Assembly (NCBI GenBank): GCA_944325175.1
Contig: CALUYZ010000002.1
Span: 62,001 to 126,000, forward strand
Direction of reading: 5' to 3'
Length of the DNA stretch: 64,000 bases
Origin: Candidatus Gastranaerophilales bacterium
GTDB lineage: Bacteria > Cyanobacteriota > Vampirovibrionia > Gastranaerophilales > Gastranaerophilaceae
Under the pieces are notes generated by a model, which was not told the origin of the DNA, ran no database searches, and worked only from the letters and a program-made list of their open reading frames with translations. Of this stretch, positions 1-9,394 are shown in pieces; position 1 is the stretch's first letter, and each line of letters begins with the position of its first letter. Both the position numbers and the translations under genes were made by a program.

Positions 1-863
1 GAACCCATGCCTGCTTCGTTTGAAAATAAGCCCCTTTTTGCACCTTGGCTTATTGCCTGCTTAATTGCATAGCCAAAGCTTCCGCCTAAAATTGCCTGAG
101 GCATAAAGGCATATTTAAAAATCATATAAAATGTTTCAGGAATATATTTTATTCTTGCAATTAAAATAATAAGCCCGCCTATTATGAAAAACAAAGCCAT
201 AAAAGGAACAATTTTTTCAACAACAATGGCAAGCCTTTTTATTCCGCCGATAAAAATAATTCCGCAAATTATAACAAGCAAAATTCCCATAATGTAAGGT
301 TTAATATGAAAGGCTGTTTCCATTGAACAGGCAATGGAATTTGATTGCACCATGCACCCCATAAAACCCAAAGCTAAAATTATTGCAACTGCAAAAAAGC
401 CTGCCAAAAATTTTCCGAATTTACCTTTAAATGCCGTTGTAATGTAATAAACAGGGCCGCCTTTAATTTTTCCCATATCATCAATTATTCTTGTTTTAAC
501 GGCTAAAGTAGCTTCAGCGTAAATTGTTGCCATTCCAAAAAAGGCAATAAGCCACATCCAAAAAATTGCACCGGGTCCCCCTATTAAAATAGCACCTGAT
601 GCGCCAACGATATTGCCTGTGCCCACTTGTGCCGCAATAGAAGTTGCTAATGCTTGAAAACTTGTCATACTATGAGGGTGGTTTTTATCAAAAATATGAA
701 ATTCGCCAAATAAATTTTTAATACCGTCACAAAAACATCTTATTTGAATGAATTTTGTTTTAATTGTATACCAAACCCCAACACCCACAAGCAAAAATAC
801 CAAAATATAATTTGATAAATATTCATTAAATTTAACTACAAAAGGATATAAAAAAGCTTCCAT
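1..863 (-). CDS. Alanine/glycine:cation symporter (AGCS family), 3' end cut by window
   Basis: This is a polytopic inner-membrane transporter of the AGCS family, which imports alanine or glycine with sodium or proton. The ATG is at 863 on the minus strand and 287 codons are visible before the window edge. Seen: several long hydrophobic segments, the conserved stretch AQVGTGNIVGAS near residue 92, and a NEAGMG motif at the truncated end, both typical of the family. Full family members are about 450-480 residues, so about 40% of the C-terminus lies outside. It is divergent from the small gene at 1006. The exact substrate cannot be told from sequence. Confidence 0.88.
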   Translation of the reverse strand, partial: MEAFLYPFVVKFNEYLSNYILVFLLVGVGVWYTIKTKFIQIRCFCDGIKNLFGEFHIFDKNHPHSMTSFQALATSIAAQVGTGNIVGASGAILIGGPGAIFWMWLIAFFGMATIYAEATLAVKTRIIDDMGKIKGGPVYYITTAFKGKFGKFLAGFFAVAIILALGFMGCMVQSNSIACSMETAFHIKPYIMGILLVIICGIIFIGGIKRLAIVVEKIVPFMALFFIIGGLIILIARIKYIPETFYMIFKYAFMPQAILGGSFGYAIKQAISQGAKRGLFSNEAGMG

Positions 864-1005
864 TAATTCTTATTTAACCTTATTTTCAGGGTGCAAAATT
901 TATTATACTTAAAAAAATAAAATAAAAAAATGAACAATTTTTTTAAAATTTCGTTTAACCTAATGTGAAGGGAAATTAAAAAACATTTTTATAGGAGAAA
1001 TTATT

Positions 1006-1365
1006 ATGTCAGATGAAAACAAAAATTTAGAGGTTCAAGGAACTAAAGAAGAAAAGAAATGTATATGTCAATCTGAAGAATTTAAAAAATTCTTAATTGT
1101 TACGTTTGGAAGCTTTATTGGCGTGTTTTTAGCTTTAAGCCTTTTTGCAGCACTCCACAAACCGCCAATGCCGCCTGTACCACACCATTTTGGTCCAAGA
1201 CCGGCTATTGAGCATCATTACAGGGGTGATTTTGACGGACCCAAAGCCCACAAAATGCACAGACATAACGGTCCAAAAGCACACAGAATACATAAAGAAA
1301 TGAGACCCGATGCTCCAATGCCAAAAGAATTAAGAGGTGCTGAAAATATAAAGCCTGTTAAATAA
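1006..1365 (+). CDS. Small single-pass membrane protein with His/Pro-rich tail
   Basis: The family is not recognised. The 119-residue protein has a charged N-terminus of about 27 residues, one membrane segment (about residues 29-50) and a C-terminal tail very rich in His, Pro, Lys and Met, with repeated HKM/HRM/HRI-type clusters around KAHKMHRHNGPKAHRIH. The ATG follows a good ribosome-binding site (AGGAGAAATTATT), supporting a real gene. The tail could bind metal ions such as copper, nickel or zinc, but that is inference from composition. It is followed by a strong terminator and stands alone between two divergently or convergently oriented neighbours. Confidence 0.7.
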   Translation: MSDENKNLEVQGTKEEKKCICQSEEFKKFLIVTFGSFIGVFLALSLFAALHKPPMPPVPHHFGPRPAIEHHYRGDFDGPKAHKMHRHNGPKAHRIHKEMRPDAPMPKELRGAENIKPVK

Positions 1366-1400
1366 ATTTAACTACTGTTTTTCATTCCGTTATTTTAGGA

Positions 1401-1426
1401 AAGAGGGGTTTTACTCCTCTTTTTTT
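1401..1426. terminator. Rho-independent terminator between convergent genes
   Basis: The arms AAGAGGGGT (1401-1409) and ACTCCTCTT (1413-1421) pair with one G-T wobble around a TTT loop, followed by a T tract. It ends the + strand gene at 1006 and overlaps the stop of the minus-strand autotransporter. Confidence 0.85.
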
Positions 1427-4412
1427 ATATACTTATCCTGATACCCAAAACAAGCGCTATACCGTTTCTGCCGCCATTTCTTATCATTCCTTCAAAAAAG
1501 GCTGTAACTCTGTCTTTAAACCTTTTTTGAACCCCAAAACCGTATTGAACGTATGGTTTTATTGAAAGACTCGGCAAATAAACATCGTTTGCCTGAAATT
1601 TTGCCTTGTCTATTAAATTCCAAGCAAAAGAAACAGCTAAATAAGGCTCTAGGTAATCTTTAAAATTTCCTATTAATTTAAAAGAAGGCTCTATATGAAG
1701 CGCATTTATGGGTTTTGTATTTATATAAACATTGGATGAAGTTGTAAAATTAAAAGTATTTATAAATGTATATGAAGCTATAATTGAAGGCTGCAAAATA
1801 AGCCTGTTATTTAAAATCGGGAAATTAAACCCTGTTTTTTGCGCAAGCCCTGTATTTAACATATTAAAATTATCCGAACCAAAAGATGTATGCGCTTTTG
1901 CTGAATTTGCACCAACATTTGCGGTTAAAATCGAAAAGAAATTTTTCTTATAAATTGCCCCTGTTAACCCAATTAAACCCCCGTTATTATAAATATCATT
2001 CCCTGAATATGCCTGATGAGAACCATTGTAGCCAAAATAAGCGCCATATAAAGAATACCAATTATTTTTTAATTTAATAAGACCGGATTCTCCCCCAACA
2101 ATTCCCCCGTAAATAACATTTGAAACACCGGGACCATTTTTAATTGGAACATTTTCAAAAACAGAATATGGTTTAAACCAAATCCCCTTTCTTTCTTCAG
2201 GAATTAAAAGCGGCGAGAATGTAAAATTATTAACGGAAGCTATTTTATTTTTACTGTTAAAATCGCCCAAAATATTTTGCTTTTCAAGCATTACCATGTC
2301 AAGATTAGAAAAAGCATTTTTGTAGCTTTCAAGGCTTACTAAATAACCCCCCAGCTGAGCTGCAACGGGAGAAGCCAAAATAGAGGGGTTAAAACCCTGC
2401 CTTGTAAAATTAAAATCACCATTTTGAATATCATAGCTTGAATAATAATCATAAATGGGTGTTTCGATTATTTTATCCGTATAAGAAACATAATCTTTAA
2501 GAATCGAATTTGCGAAAGGAATTGATATTTTTTCACTTTCAGGAACTCCTTCAATTAAAATATTTTTTACATATAAATTACCGTTTCCCATTATTGAAGA
2601 AGCATTTATTGTATCCATAATCTTATCTGTTAAATTTGCATCTACAAAAAGATTAGACTCTCCGTTTAAAGTTAAATTACCATAATTTATATTGTTAATT
2701 TGCCCGTTTTGCATATTAAAATTAGTGCCGCCATTAAAAACAGTATTTGCAGCCGAAAAATAACTTGCATCTTTTAAAAGATTAATTGTTCCGCCTTCAA
2801 AATTAAAGTTGCCTGTATAATTTTCATTAATTCCGCCTAAATTAAGTGTTCCTGTTCCGTTTTTATTAACAGTGCCATTGCCTTCAATTCCGCTTAAAAC
2901 ATTTGTAGTGCCGCTTCCTTGAATGATAACCGTTCCATTGTCATTATAAATATCATTCAGCTCTCCGCCTACATTATAATTATTTTTGAAATCAGAATTT
3001 TCAATAACAATGGTTCCTAAATTGTAAATTCCGCCACCGTTACCGTTTTGCGTTGAAGATGAAATTTTATTATTTTGAATATTGGAATTTAAAATAGTTA
3101 TTGTTCCGTTTGAATTATTATAAATGGCACCACCTTCAGATGTTGAACTTGAAACAACCGAATTATCGGAAATTTCTGTTGATTCAATTAAAAGACTTGC
3201 ATTGTTATAAATTGCACCGCCTTTTATATTGCCGGATGCGCCACCGTCTGTATAATTATTTGAAATTAAGCTATTTTTAATTTCAGCCGTACCTATATTA
3301 AAAATAACACCGCCATCAACATTTTCACCGTTTCCTGTCGAAATTTCATTTTGCACAAAAGTTGAGTTTTCAATGTTTAAAACACTTGTATTAAACCTGT
3401 TATTTATAACACCCCCTAAAATATCAACATCTATTGCACCCGTTGTTTTGTTTGATGAAAAAGTTGTATTTTGAATTGTTGCTGTTCCTTCATTATAAAT
3501 TGCACCGCCTGCAATCAAAGAATTGTCGTCTGAATTATTTACATTGTTATTAAATGTCGAATTTGTAATTGTTAAAGAATTATTGTTAAAAATAACACCG
3601 CCTGATGTTGTTGTATAAGTTGTTCCGTTTGAACCGTTTTCAGTAAATGCGGTTTTATCTATAAGAATGGTTCCTGAATTGTAAATAGCGCCGCCTGATG
3701 CGGTTGAACCGTCGCTTACTGTTGCACTATTATTTTCAAAAGTGCTTGAACCTATTGTCATATAGCCATTATTATATATTGCACCGCCATTTGAACCGCC
3801 TGAACTTATTGCATAATTATTTTTAAAAATTGAATTTTGAATTGCCATGGTTGCAATTCCTGAAGCGGGTTTTCCATTTGCAATAGCACCGCCGTAAGAC
3901 GAACCGCCGTCTGCATAATTATTTTCAAAAACGGTTGAATTTATATTCATTGTACTATTTTGCATATTGTAAATGGCGCCGCCTGCACCAAAATTGATTC
4001 TTCCTGAATCTGCATAATTATTTGCAAAATATGAATTATTTACATCAATTATCCCGCCTTCATTATAAATTGCACCTGCATAATAAGAAGATGTTCCGCC
4101 TTCTAATTGACCTTTAAAATTTGTCATTCTTATTTGATTAAATGTACTGTCTTTATTTAAAAGAAAACCGCCATAATTATTTTCCCCGTTCATTAAATAA
4201 TTTTGCCCGTCAAAATTAATATTTATGCCCAAAAAATTAGCTCCTATTGTTGAAGTTGAATTCAAATTATTTATAATTTGAATTGTATCCCCGCTTAAAG
4301 GATGCGAATTAATAAGCTCGTCAAATGTTGCAACTTGAATGTCGTTTGCAAAACAACCTGGCAAGTTAAAAGATAACCACAATATGATTAAAAAATTTCT
4401 GCAACTTTTCAT
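1425..4412 (-). CDS. Autotransporter adhesin (type V secretion) with beta-helix passenger
   Basis: A 995-residue predicted surface protein. It begins with a signal peptide (about residues 1-22, hydrophobic core then CFA). The passenger, about residues 40-500, consists of many repeats of a GGAIYN(N)G / GGVIFN motif, each followed by a short strand and an FxxN turn, as expected for a right-handed parallel beta-helix of the autotransporter/polymorphic-membrane-protein type. The C-terminal ~270 residues (from GIWFKPYSVFE) look like an autotransporter beta-barrel and end LGIRISI, consistent with outer-membrane insertion. This is direct evidence for a diderm envelope. Function as an adhesin is inference. 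Its terminator is shared with the convergent gene at 1006. Confidence 0.88.
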   Translation of the reverse strand: MKSCRNFLIILWLSFNLPGCFANDIQVATFDELINSHPLSGDTIQIINNLNSTSTIGANFLGININFDGQNYLMNGENNYGGFLLNKDSTFNQIRMTNFKGQLEGGTSSYYAGAIYNEGGIIDVNNSYFANNYADSGRINFGAGGAIYNMQNSTMNINSTVFENNYADGGSSYGGAIANGKPASGIATMAIQNSIFKNNYAISSGGSNGGAIYNNGYMTIGSSTFENNSATVSDGSTASGGAIYNSGTILIDKTAFTENGSNGTTYTTTSGGVIFNNNSLTITNSTFNNNVNNSDDNSLIAGGAIYNEGTATIQNTTFSSNKTTGAIDVDILGGVINNRFNTSVLNIENSTFVQNEISTGNGENVDGGVIFNIGTAEIKNSLISNNYTDGGASGNIKGGAIYNNASLLIESTEISDNSVVSSSTSEGGAIYNNSNGTITILNSNIQNNKISSSTQNGNGGGIYNLGTIVIENSDFKNNYNVGGELNDIYNDNGTVIIQGSGTTNVLSGIEGNGTVNKNGTGTLNLGGINENYTGNFNFEGGTINLLKDASYFSAANTVFNGGTNFNMQNGQINNINYGNLTLNGESNLFVDANLTDKIMDTINASSIMGNGNLYVKNILIEGVPESEKISIPFANSILKDYVSYTDKIIETPIYDYYSSYDIQNGDFNFTRQGFNPSILASPVAAQLGGYLVSLESYKNAFSNLDMVMLEKQNILGDFNSKNKIASVNNFTFSPLLIPEERKGIWFKPYSVFENVPIKNGPGVSNVIYGGIVGGESGLIKLKNNWYSLYGAYFGYNGSHQAYSGNDIYNNGGLIGLTGAIYKKNFFSILTANVGANSAKAHTSFGSDNFNMLNTGLAQKTGFNFPILNNRLILQPSIIASYTFINTFNFTTSSNVYINTKPINALHIEPSFKLIGNFKDYLEPYLAVSFAWNLIDKAKFQANDVYLPSLSIKPYVQYGFGVQKRFKDRVTAFFEGMIRNGGRNGIALVLGIRISI

Positions 4413-4444
4413 ATTGATAGCATATTATTAAAATAATGTGCCAA

Positions 4445-4472
4445 TAACCATTAACTATAAAGCTAATGGTTA
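4445..4472 (-). terminator. Hairpin downstream of the 4502 gene
   Basis: The perfect 9-bp inverted repeat TAACCATTA / TAATGGTTA with a 10-nt loop lies just past the stop of the minus-strand gene at 4502 and upstream of the autotransporter start. There is no strong U tract, so it is a weak terminator or a bidirectional structure. Confidence 0.45.
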
Positions 4473-4501
4473 AAATTAATCAGCTAGCTTATGTAGGCAA
4501 T

Positions 4502-6715
4502 TTATATGCTCAAATATTGACTATATTCTTTTTCTGTTTTATCAATATCAGCCAAAAGCTGTTCAAACTGTTGATTTTTTATATTCTCTTGGTTTGAAAA
4601 ATCAGCCGGTTTGCTTGATGGAATGTATGTTCTTTTAGGTTCAATTTGCTTTGTTTCCTGTTCGTTGTTTGGGTTTTGAACAGAGGGTGAGGGCATTTTT
4701 TGACTGTTATTATTCAAATTCATTGTTTGATTCATATTAAAATCTTGTGAATTTGGCATATACATATTGTTTGTCGGATTAACAGTTTGAACCTGCGGTT
4801 GAATTGCAGATTGTTGGGGTTGTTTTCCGTTCATTGAATGAATGTAATTATTTAAAAGCGAGCTTGGTGCAGTATTTTGATACATTTTATCATAGTTATC
4901 TGCACCTTCTTTTAAGAAATCATAGAGTTTACTAGGGTCAGACTGCAATTCTTGCATTAATTTTGGGTCATTTTGCGCTTGCTTCATTCTGTCTTGATTT
5001 TTCAAAAGCAAATCCATAAGCTCTTGTTCTGTTATATTTGCGAACGGATTATTTTTCATAGCTTCTTCAGCCATCTTTTTTTCTTGCTCTTGTTTTTCTT
5101 TTTCAGGGTCCCATGGTTTACCGAATATTTTATTTACCGCCCATTTAATCGGTTTTGAAACAATGGGTGATATAACAAACATAACAAGCGCAAATCTTAA
5201 CATACCACCCGGGGTTAAGCCTGCAAATTTTCCGGTTTTTAATTTATATGAAAAATCTTTAAGTTTATTTGAAACATTTAATCCTAAAGATTGAAGTTTA
5301 TTCATATCTTCAGGAACAATGTCGTCTAAATAGGGCTTAATTGTTTCTGCTTTATAGTTTGAGCCTAAAATTTTACCAATGAATTTTATTGGCTTTTGCC
5401 ACCATTTAGTATCACCTTTTAGAACATTTTTAATATTCTTAACTTCATCAAGATATTCTGCTCTTGTAATTGATTTAGCATCAACTTTTTCATTTAAGCT
5501 TTTTATCAAATTTCTGAATTTATCAACATTTTGAGTTTGCTCGCTAACAGTTTTGCCCATTCCTATATATTTTGCTGCACCGCCGATTTTTGTCAGCGCC
5601 GATGTTGCAATAGGCATTGTAAATAATGTTGCAACACCCATGGCTTCTTCATCCATAAAGGTTGCAAGCTTTTGCCCTTCAGGTGCCTGTTTTGCCTTAA
5701 TTGCAGCCGTTGCAAGGAAATAAGCCTGCATCAAAGGTGCAATTTTTCCGCCTGCAAAGTTGTTTGTAAAGCCTTCATAAATTTTAGAAAATGCGCTTGG
5801 AAAAGCCTTGCCTAAAGCAGTTGTAGCGCCAACCGCACCTGTTGCCACTTTTGTTTTGTTTGCAGCTTCAGACAAAGGTACTTCTAATTTTAACAATTTA
5901 TTTAAAAATGGAATTTTACCTACAGGCAAAGGACCCCATTTATCAATAACCGCTTTTTTATCGGTTTTTGAAAATATTTCAATTACATCATCAACACATT
6001 CTTTAACCTTGGGATCTTTTGGCGGTTTTTGTGCTAAATCTCTAAAGGTGGCTGAAATTTTATCTAAAATTTCAGCATCATCCGTAACGGAATCTATACC
6101 TTTTGCTTTTAATAATTCTAAGAATTTGCCGTTACCGCTATTTTTAAATAATTCAAGAACTTCATTACCTCTTCCTCTGAAGCCTTTTTGAATTAAGTCG
6201 CCATTATCGTATAAAACTCTGCTGTATAAACCTGTTGCCTCTGTCATTGCCATTGAATTTTCAAGCCTTAGGGGAGTTGACATTGAACGCACAAAAGCAG
6301 AATGGTCTTGCAGCCAAGCTTTTGCATTTTTAGCGCCCTTTTTAACTCCGTTTTCAACACTATCGGGTATTACTTTTGAAATAGTATTTGCAATTTTATC
6401 ACCCAATTTTGTCAATTTGCCCAAAAATGTTTTTTCATATTCGCCTGAAAAAGAGAATTTAGAACCAACTTTATCGTTCAAATTTCTTAAAAGTAAAAAT
6501 GAAGTATAAAAAGGAACAGTAGCAAGAACAGTGCCCTTGTCCATTCCCCCTGCGGCGGCTATTGCGCCATTATTTGAAGCAATTTGTTTTGCATCTAAAT
6601 TTTGAAGATTTTCAGGCAACTTTTCATTAACGCTGTTTGGCACAACGTCTTTAACTGCTCCGTAGCTGACATTATTCTGTTGGGGGTTATAACCCATATA
6701 AGTGTTGTTAATCAT
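4502..6715 (-). CDS. Large orphan protein, N-terminal NNVSYGA tag, two hydrophobic regions
   Basis: The family is not recognised. The 737-residue protein starts with a short polar leader carrying NNVSYGA, resembling the NxxF/YxG leaders on several other orphans in this window (21728, 44714). The middle alternates hydrophobic, possibly membrane-associated segments (around residues 65-75, 290-390 and 500-520) with Lys-rich stretches. The C-terminal ~200 residues are low-complexity, rich in Asn, Gln and Pro. Its overall plan (leader, hydrophobic segments, polar Gln/Lys tail) resembles the protein at 21728-23608, although I do not claim clear homology. It may be lineage-specific. It stands alone, divergent from etfB. 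Confidence 0.7.
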   Translation of the reverse strand: MINNTYMGYNPQQNNVSYGAVKDVVPNSVNEKLPENLQNLDAKQIASNNGAIAAAGGMDKGTVLATVPFYTSFLLLRNLNDKVGSKFSFSGEYEKTFLGKLTKLGDKIANTISKVIPDSVENGVKKGAKNAKAWLQDHSAFVRSMSTPLRLENSMAMTEATGLYSRVLYDNGDLIQKGFRGRGNEVLELFKNSGNGKFLELLKAKGIDSVTDDAEILDKISATFRDLAQKPPKDPKVKECVDDVIEIFSKTDKKAVIDKWGPLPVGKIPFLNKLLKLEVPLSEAANKTKVATGAVGATTALGKAFPSAFSKIYEGFTNNFAGGKIAPLMQAYFLATAAIKAKQAPEGQKLATFMDEEAMGVATLFTMPIATSALTKIGGAAKYIGMGKTVSEQTQNVDKFRNLIKSLNEKVDAKSITRAEYLDEVKNIKNVLKGDTKWWQKPIKFIGKILGSNYKAETIKPYLDDIVPEDMNKLQSLGLNVSNKLKDFSYKLKTGKFAGLTPGGMLRFALVMFVISPIVSKPIKWAVNKIFGKPWDPEKEKQEQEKKMAEEAMKNNPFANITEQELMDLLLKNQDRMKQAQNDPKLMQELQSDPSKLYDFLKEGADNYDKMYQNTAPSSLLNNYIHSMNGKQPQQSAIQPQVQTVNPTNNMYMPNSQDFNMNQTMNLNNNSQKMPSPSVQNPNNEQETKQIEPKRTYIPSSKPADFSNQENIKNQQFEQLLADIDKTEKEYSQYLSI

Positions 6716-6819
6716 GAAAAATGCCCGTTAATTCTTCCTTTATATAGAAATAAAGTTTTAAAAATAAAAATTATTGATATAATTTTACAAAACTTTACTA
6801 ATGTTATAAACTAAAAGTT

Positions 6820-7584
6820 ATGAATATAATAGTTTGCATAAAACAAATCCCCGATACTAATGATGTTAAATGGACAAAAGACAATAACATCATAAGAGAT
6901 AATGTTATCTCAATTTTAAACCCGTATGACGTTAAGGCAATTTTAACTGCGGTTGAAATTAAAAATTATGTTAAAAATGCCGGAATAACGCTTCTTTCAA
7001 TGGGTCCTGATAATAGCGTTGAATCATTGAGATATGGCTTAACATTAGGTGCAGATGATGCCATTTTGCTTTCAGACAGAAAATTTTCAGGCTCTGACAC
7101 AAATGCAACATCAAAAACACTGCAAGCAGCCATTAAAAACTATATTAAAAACTTTGATTTAATTATAACAGGGCAATTTGCACTGGATGGAGATACATCC
7201 CAAACCCCATATTCACTTGCAAACAGATTAAACATTGAAACATTAGGATATGTAGTTGAAGTTAATTCAATCACAGAAAATGAAATTACCGTTAAGCAAG
7301 TAAAAGATAACGGTTCATATATAACAAAATGCGCTCTTCCTTGTCTTATCTCAATTTCAGATTATAAAAAAGAATTTATCAAACCTTCCGTTTTTGATTA
7401 TATGAAAGGGCAAGATAAAAAAATTACCGTTTTAAACATTAATGACATTCAAATTGACCCAAAAGAAACTGGCGTTATAGGCTCTCCCACATACGTTAAA
7501 AAAGCCTATCGCCCTGAAAACAACAGAGAATGTAAATTTATACAAAATGTTTTTGAATTAAAGAAAGAAATTTTTAATGGCTGA
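6820..7584 (+). CDS. etfB: Electron transfer flavoprotein beta subunit
   Basis: EtfB forms a soluble heterodimer with EtfA that carries FAD and AMP and moves electrons from acyl-CoA-type dehydrogenases to a membrane acceptor or to a bifurcating complex. The 254 residues are the usual length. Seen: the N-terminal IVCIKQIPDT, the LSMGP and LRYGLTLGADDAILLSD region, and the nucleotide-binding stretch ITGQFALDGDTSQTP. No Shine-Dalgarno is evident before the ATG, but a TATAAA sits 9 nt upstream (6805-6810), so translation may be leaderless. It overlaps etfA by 8 bases, indicating translational coupling. Confidence 0.95.
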   Translation: MNIIVCIKQIPDTNDVKWTKDNNIIRDNVISILNPYDVKAILTAVEIKNYVKNAGITLLSMGPDNSVESLRYGLTLGADDAILLSDRKFSGSDTNATSKTLQAAIKNYIKNFDLIITGQFALDGDTSQTPYSLANRLNIETLGYVVEVNSITENEITVKQVKDNGSYITKCALPCLISISDYKKEFIKPSVFDYMKGQDKKITVLNINDIQIDPKETGVIGSPTYVKKAYRPENNRECKFIQNVFELKKEIFNG

Positions 7585-8557
7585 AATTCTTATATACATA
7601 GAAAGCAATGAAAATAATGTTTTAGATACAACCTATGACTTAATTACGGGAGTAAAAGAAATGGCAAAAAACAGCACCGTATCAGGTGTTATTGTTTTGC
7701 ATCCCGATTTTATTTTATCCGATGAAATTAAAAATAATTTAAAAAAATACGGTTTAGATAAACTGTATATCTTAAAATCAGATAAGCCATTCTTTCAAAA
7801 AAACGAAGAGCCTTTTTTGATTTCAGACTTAATCAAAAATATAAATCCTGAAATTTTTATCTTAACAAGCTCGACAACAGGCAGAGAAATTGCCCCGATA
7901 ATTGCTTCAATTCTGGACACCGGTCTGACTGCCGATTGTACAAAAATTGAAATAGAAAACATTGACAATAAACTAAAATTAATTTCAACACGCCCAACTT
8001 TTGGCGGCAAATTAATGGCTTCAATTATTTGCAAAAAATATCCTCAAATGGCAACAGTTAGAGCGGGTACATTCAAAAAAGAAGAAATAAATAACAAACA
8101 AATAGAAATTCTTGAATTTAATTTTCCGCATATTTTAAATTTAAAATCTGAAATAATTGAATATAAAAAAGATAAAAAAGACGAATTTGTTAATCTTCAA
8201 AATGCCAAAATGGTTTTTGCCGGAGGGCTGGGGCTAAAAAATAAAGAAAATTTTGAAAAATTAAAACTTTTATGTAAAAAAACAGGCGCCATTATGGGTG
8301 CCACAAGAAAAGCTGTTGATAAAGGTTTTGTTGATAAAAAATATCAAATAGGGCAAACAGGGTCAACTACAACACCTGAAATATACGTTGCTTTTGGCAT
8401 TTCAGGCGCCATTCATCATATTATGGGCATGGAAAATTCTAAAAAAATAATTGCAATAAATTCAGATAAAAATGCGCCAATTTTTAAATACTCTGATATA
8501 GGGCTTGTAGCCGATGCTTCAGAAATTATAGATGAACTTTTAAAAAGCTTAAATTAA
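7577..8557 (+). CDS. etfA: Electron transfer flavoprotein alpha subunit
   Basis: Partner of EtfB. The 326-residue protein has an N-terminal alpha/beta domain and the diagnostic C-terminal FAD-binding domain: GQTGSTTTPEIYVAFGISGA, then HHIMGMENSKKIIAINSDK and APIFKYSDIGLVAD. An AGGLGLKN motif around residue 215 starts that domain. It is translated from an ATG overlapping the etfB stop, so the two form one operon. No dehydrogenase lies beside them, so the physiological electron donor is unknown. Its 3' end overlaps the convergent pdxJ by 9 bases. Confidence 0.95.
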   Translation: MAEILIYIESNENNVLDTTYDLITGVKEMAKNSTVSGVIVLHPDFILSDEIKNNLKKYGLDKLYILKSDKPFFQKNEEPFLISDLIKNINPEIFILTSSTTGREIAPIIASILDTGLTADCTKIEIENIDNKLKLISTRPTFGGKLMASIICKKYPQMATVRAGTFKKEEINNKQIEILEFNFPHILNLKSEIIEYKKDKKDEFVNLQNAKMVFAGGLGLKNKENFEKLKLLCKKTGAIMGATRKAVDKGFVDKKYQIGQTGSTTTPEIYVAFGISGAIHHIMGMENSKKIIAINSDKNAPIFKYSDIGLVADASEIIDELLKSLN

Positions 8558-9256
8558 TTCAAGCATATCCAAAACAGCTTTTTTAAGACCGACAAAAACA
8601 GCTCTTGAAATGATGCTATGCCCGATATTTAATTCAAAAAGCCCGTTTATCTCATGCATCAATTTAACATTTTCATAATTAAGCCCATGACCTGCATTAA
8701 CCTTAATGCCTAAAGATTGGGCATATTCAGCCGCCGTTTGAAGCTTTTTTAATTCTTCTTTATAGTTTCCTTTTTCAAAAGCATTTGCAAAAAAACCCGT
8801 ATGAAGTTCTATATAATTTGCACCGGTTCTTTTTGCAGCTTCCACCTGTTTTATGTCTGCATCAATAAAAAGGGAAACTAAAATGCCGTTATCTTGAAGA
8901 TTTGAATTTAACCTCTTAATTCTTTCTTCAAATTTAACAACATCCAAACCGCCTTCTGTTGTTATTTCAAGGCGCTTTTCAGGAACTATACAGCAAGATA
9001 GAGGCTTTAATTTGCAAGCAATTTTTTCCATTTCATCCGTTGCTGCCATTTCCATATTCAAGCCAATTTTTAAACTATCTTTTAAAAGAAAAATATCTTC
9101 ATCTTTAATGTGGCGTCTGTCTTCTCTTAAGTGTGCCGTAATTTGTTTTGCACCCGCATCTTGAGCAATAAAGGCAGCCTCTAAAACGTTTGGCTCTAAA
9201 CCCATTCTTGCATTTCTTAATGTTGCTATATGATCGATATTAACTCCAAGTTCCAT
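8549..9256 (-). CDS. pdxJ: Pyridoxine 5'-phosphate synthase
   Basis: PdxJ condenses 1-deoxy-D-xylulose 5-phosphate with 3-amino-2-oxopropyl phosphate to make pyridoxine 5'-phosphate in the DXP-dependent vitamin B6 pathway. The 235 residues match the family length. Seen: the N-terminal LGVNIDHIATLRNAR, the AHLREDRRHI loop, the phosphate-binding and catalytic region NMEMAATDEM, the HTGFFANAF segment, and the C-terminal VNAGHGLNYEN and IGHSIISRAV motifs. It is a single gene tail-to-tail with etfA. Confidence 0.96.
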   Translation of the reverse strand: MELGVNIDHIATLRNARMGLEPNVLEAAFIAQDAGAKQITAHLREDRRHIKDEDIFLLKDSLKIGLNMEMAATDEMEKIACKLKPLSCCIVPEKRLEITTEGGLDVVKFEERIKRLNSNLQDNGILVSLFIDADIKQVEAAKRTGANYIELHTGFFANAFEKGNYKEELKKLQTAAEYAQSLGIKVNAGHGLNYENVKLMHEINGLFELNIGHSIISRAVFVGLKKAVLDMLELI

Positions 9257-9324
9257 ATAAAAATTTTAGCACAAACAAATTATAAAAATGCAACTTTGTA
9301 AAGTATCAGGTTGATTTTATCAGT

Positions 9325-9354
9325 TTGATATTTGAACTTTTGGTTTTTTATAAT
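9325..9354 (+). promoter_or_regulatory. Sigma-70-like promoter of the 9395 gene
   Basis: TTGATA (9325-9330), 18-nt spacer, TATAAT (9349-9354), about 34 nt upstream of the expected start point region of the GTG-initiated gene at 9395. Confidence 0.55.
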
Positions 9355-9394
9355 AAAATTAAACTGTTAACATTTATTTTAAAGACTTTATAAA

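Noticed and set aside
3000..4300. DNA-level repeats in the autotransporter as a separate repeat element
   Set aside because: The GGAIYN repeats are protein-level beta-helix turns of one gene with varied codons.
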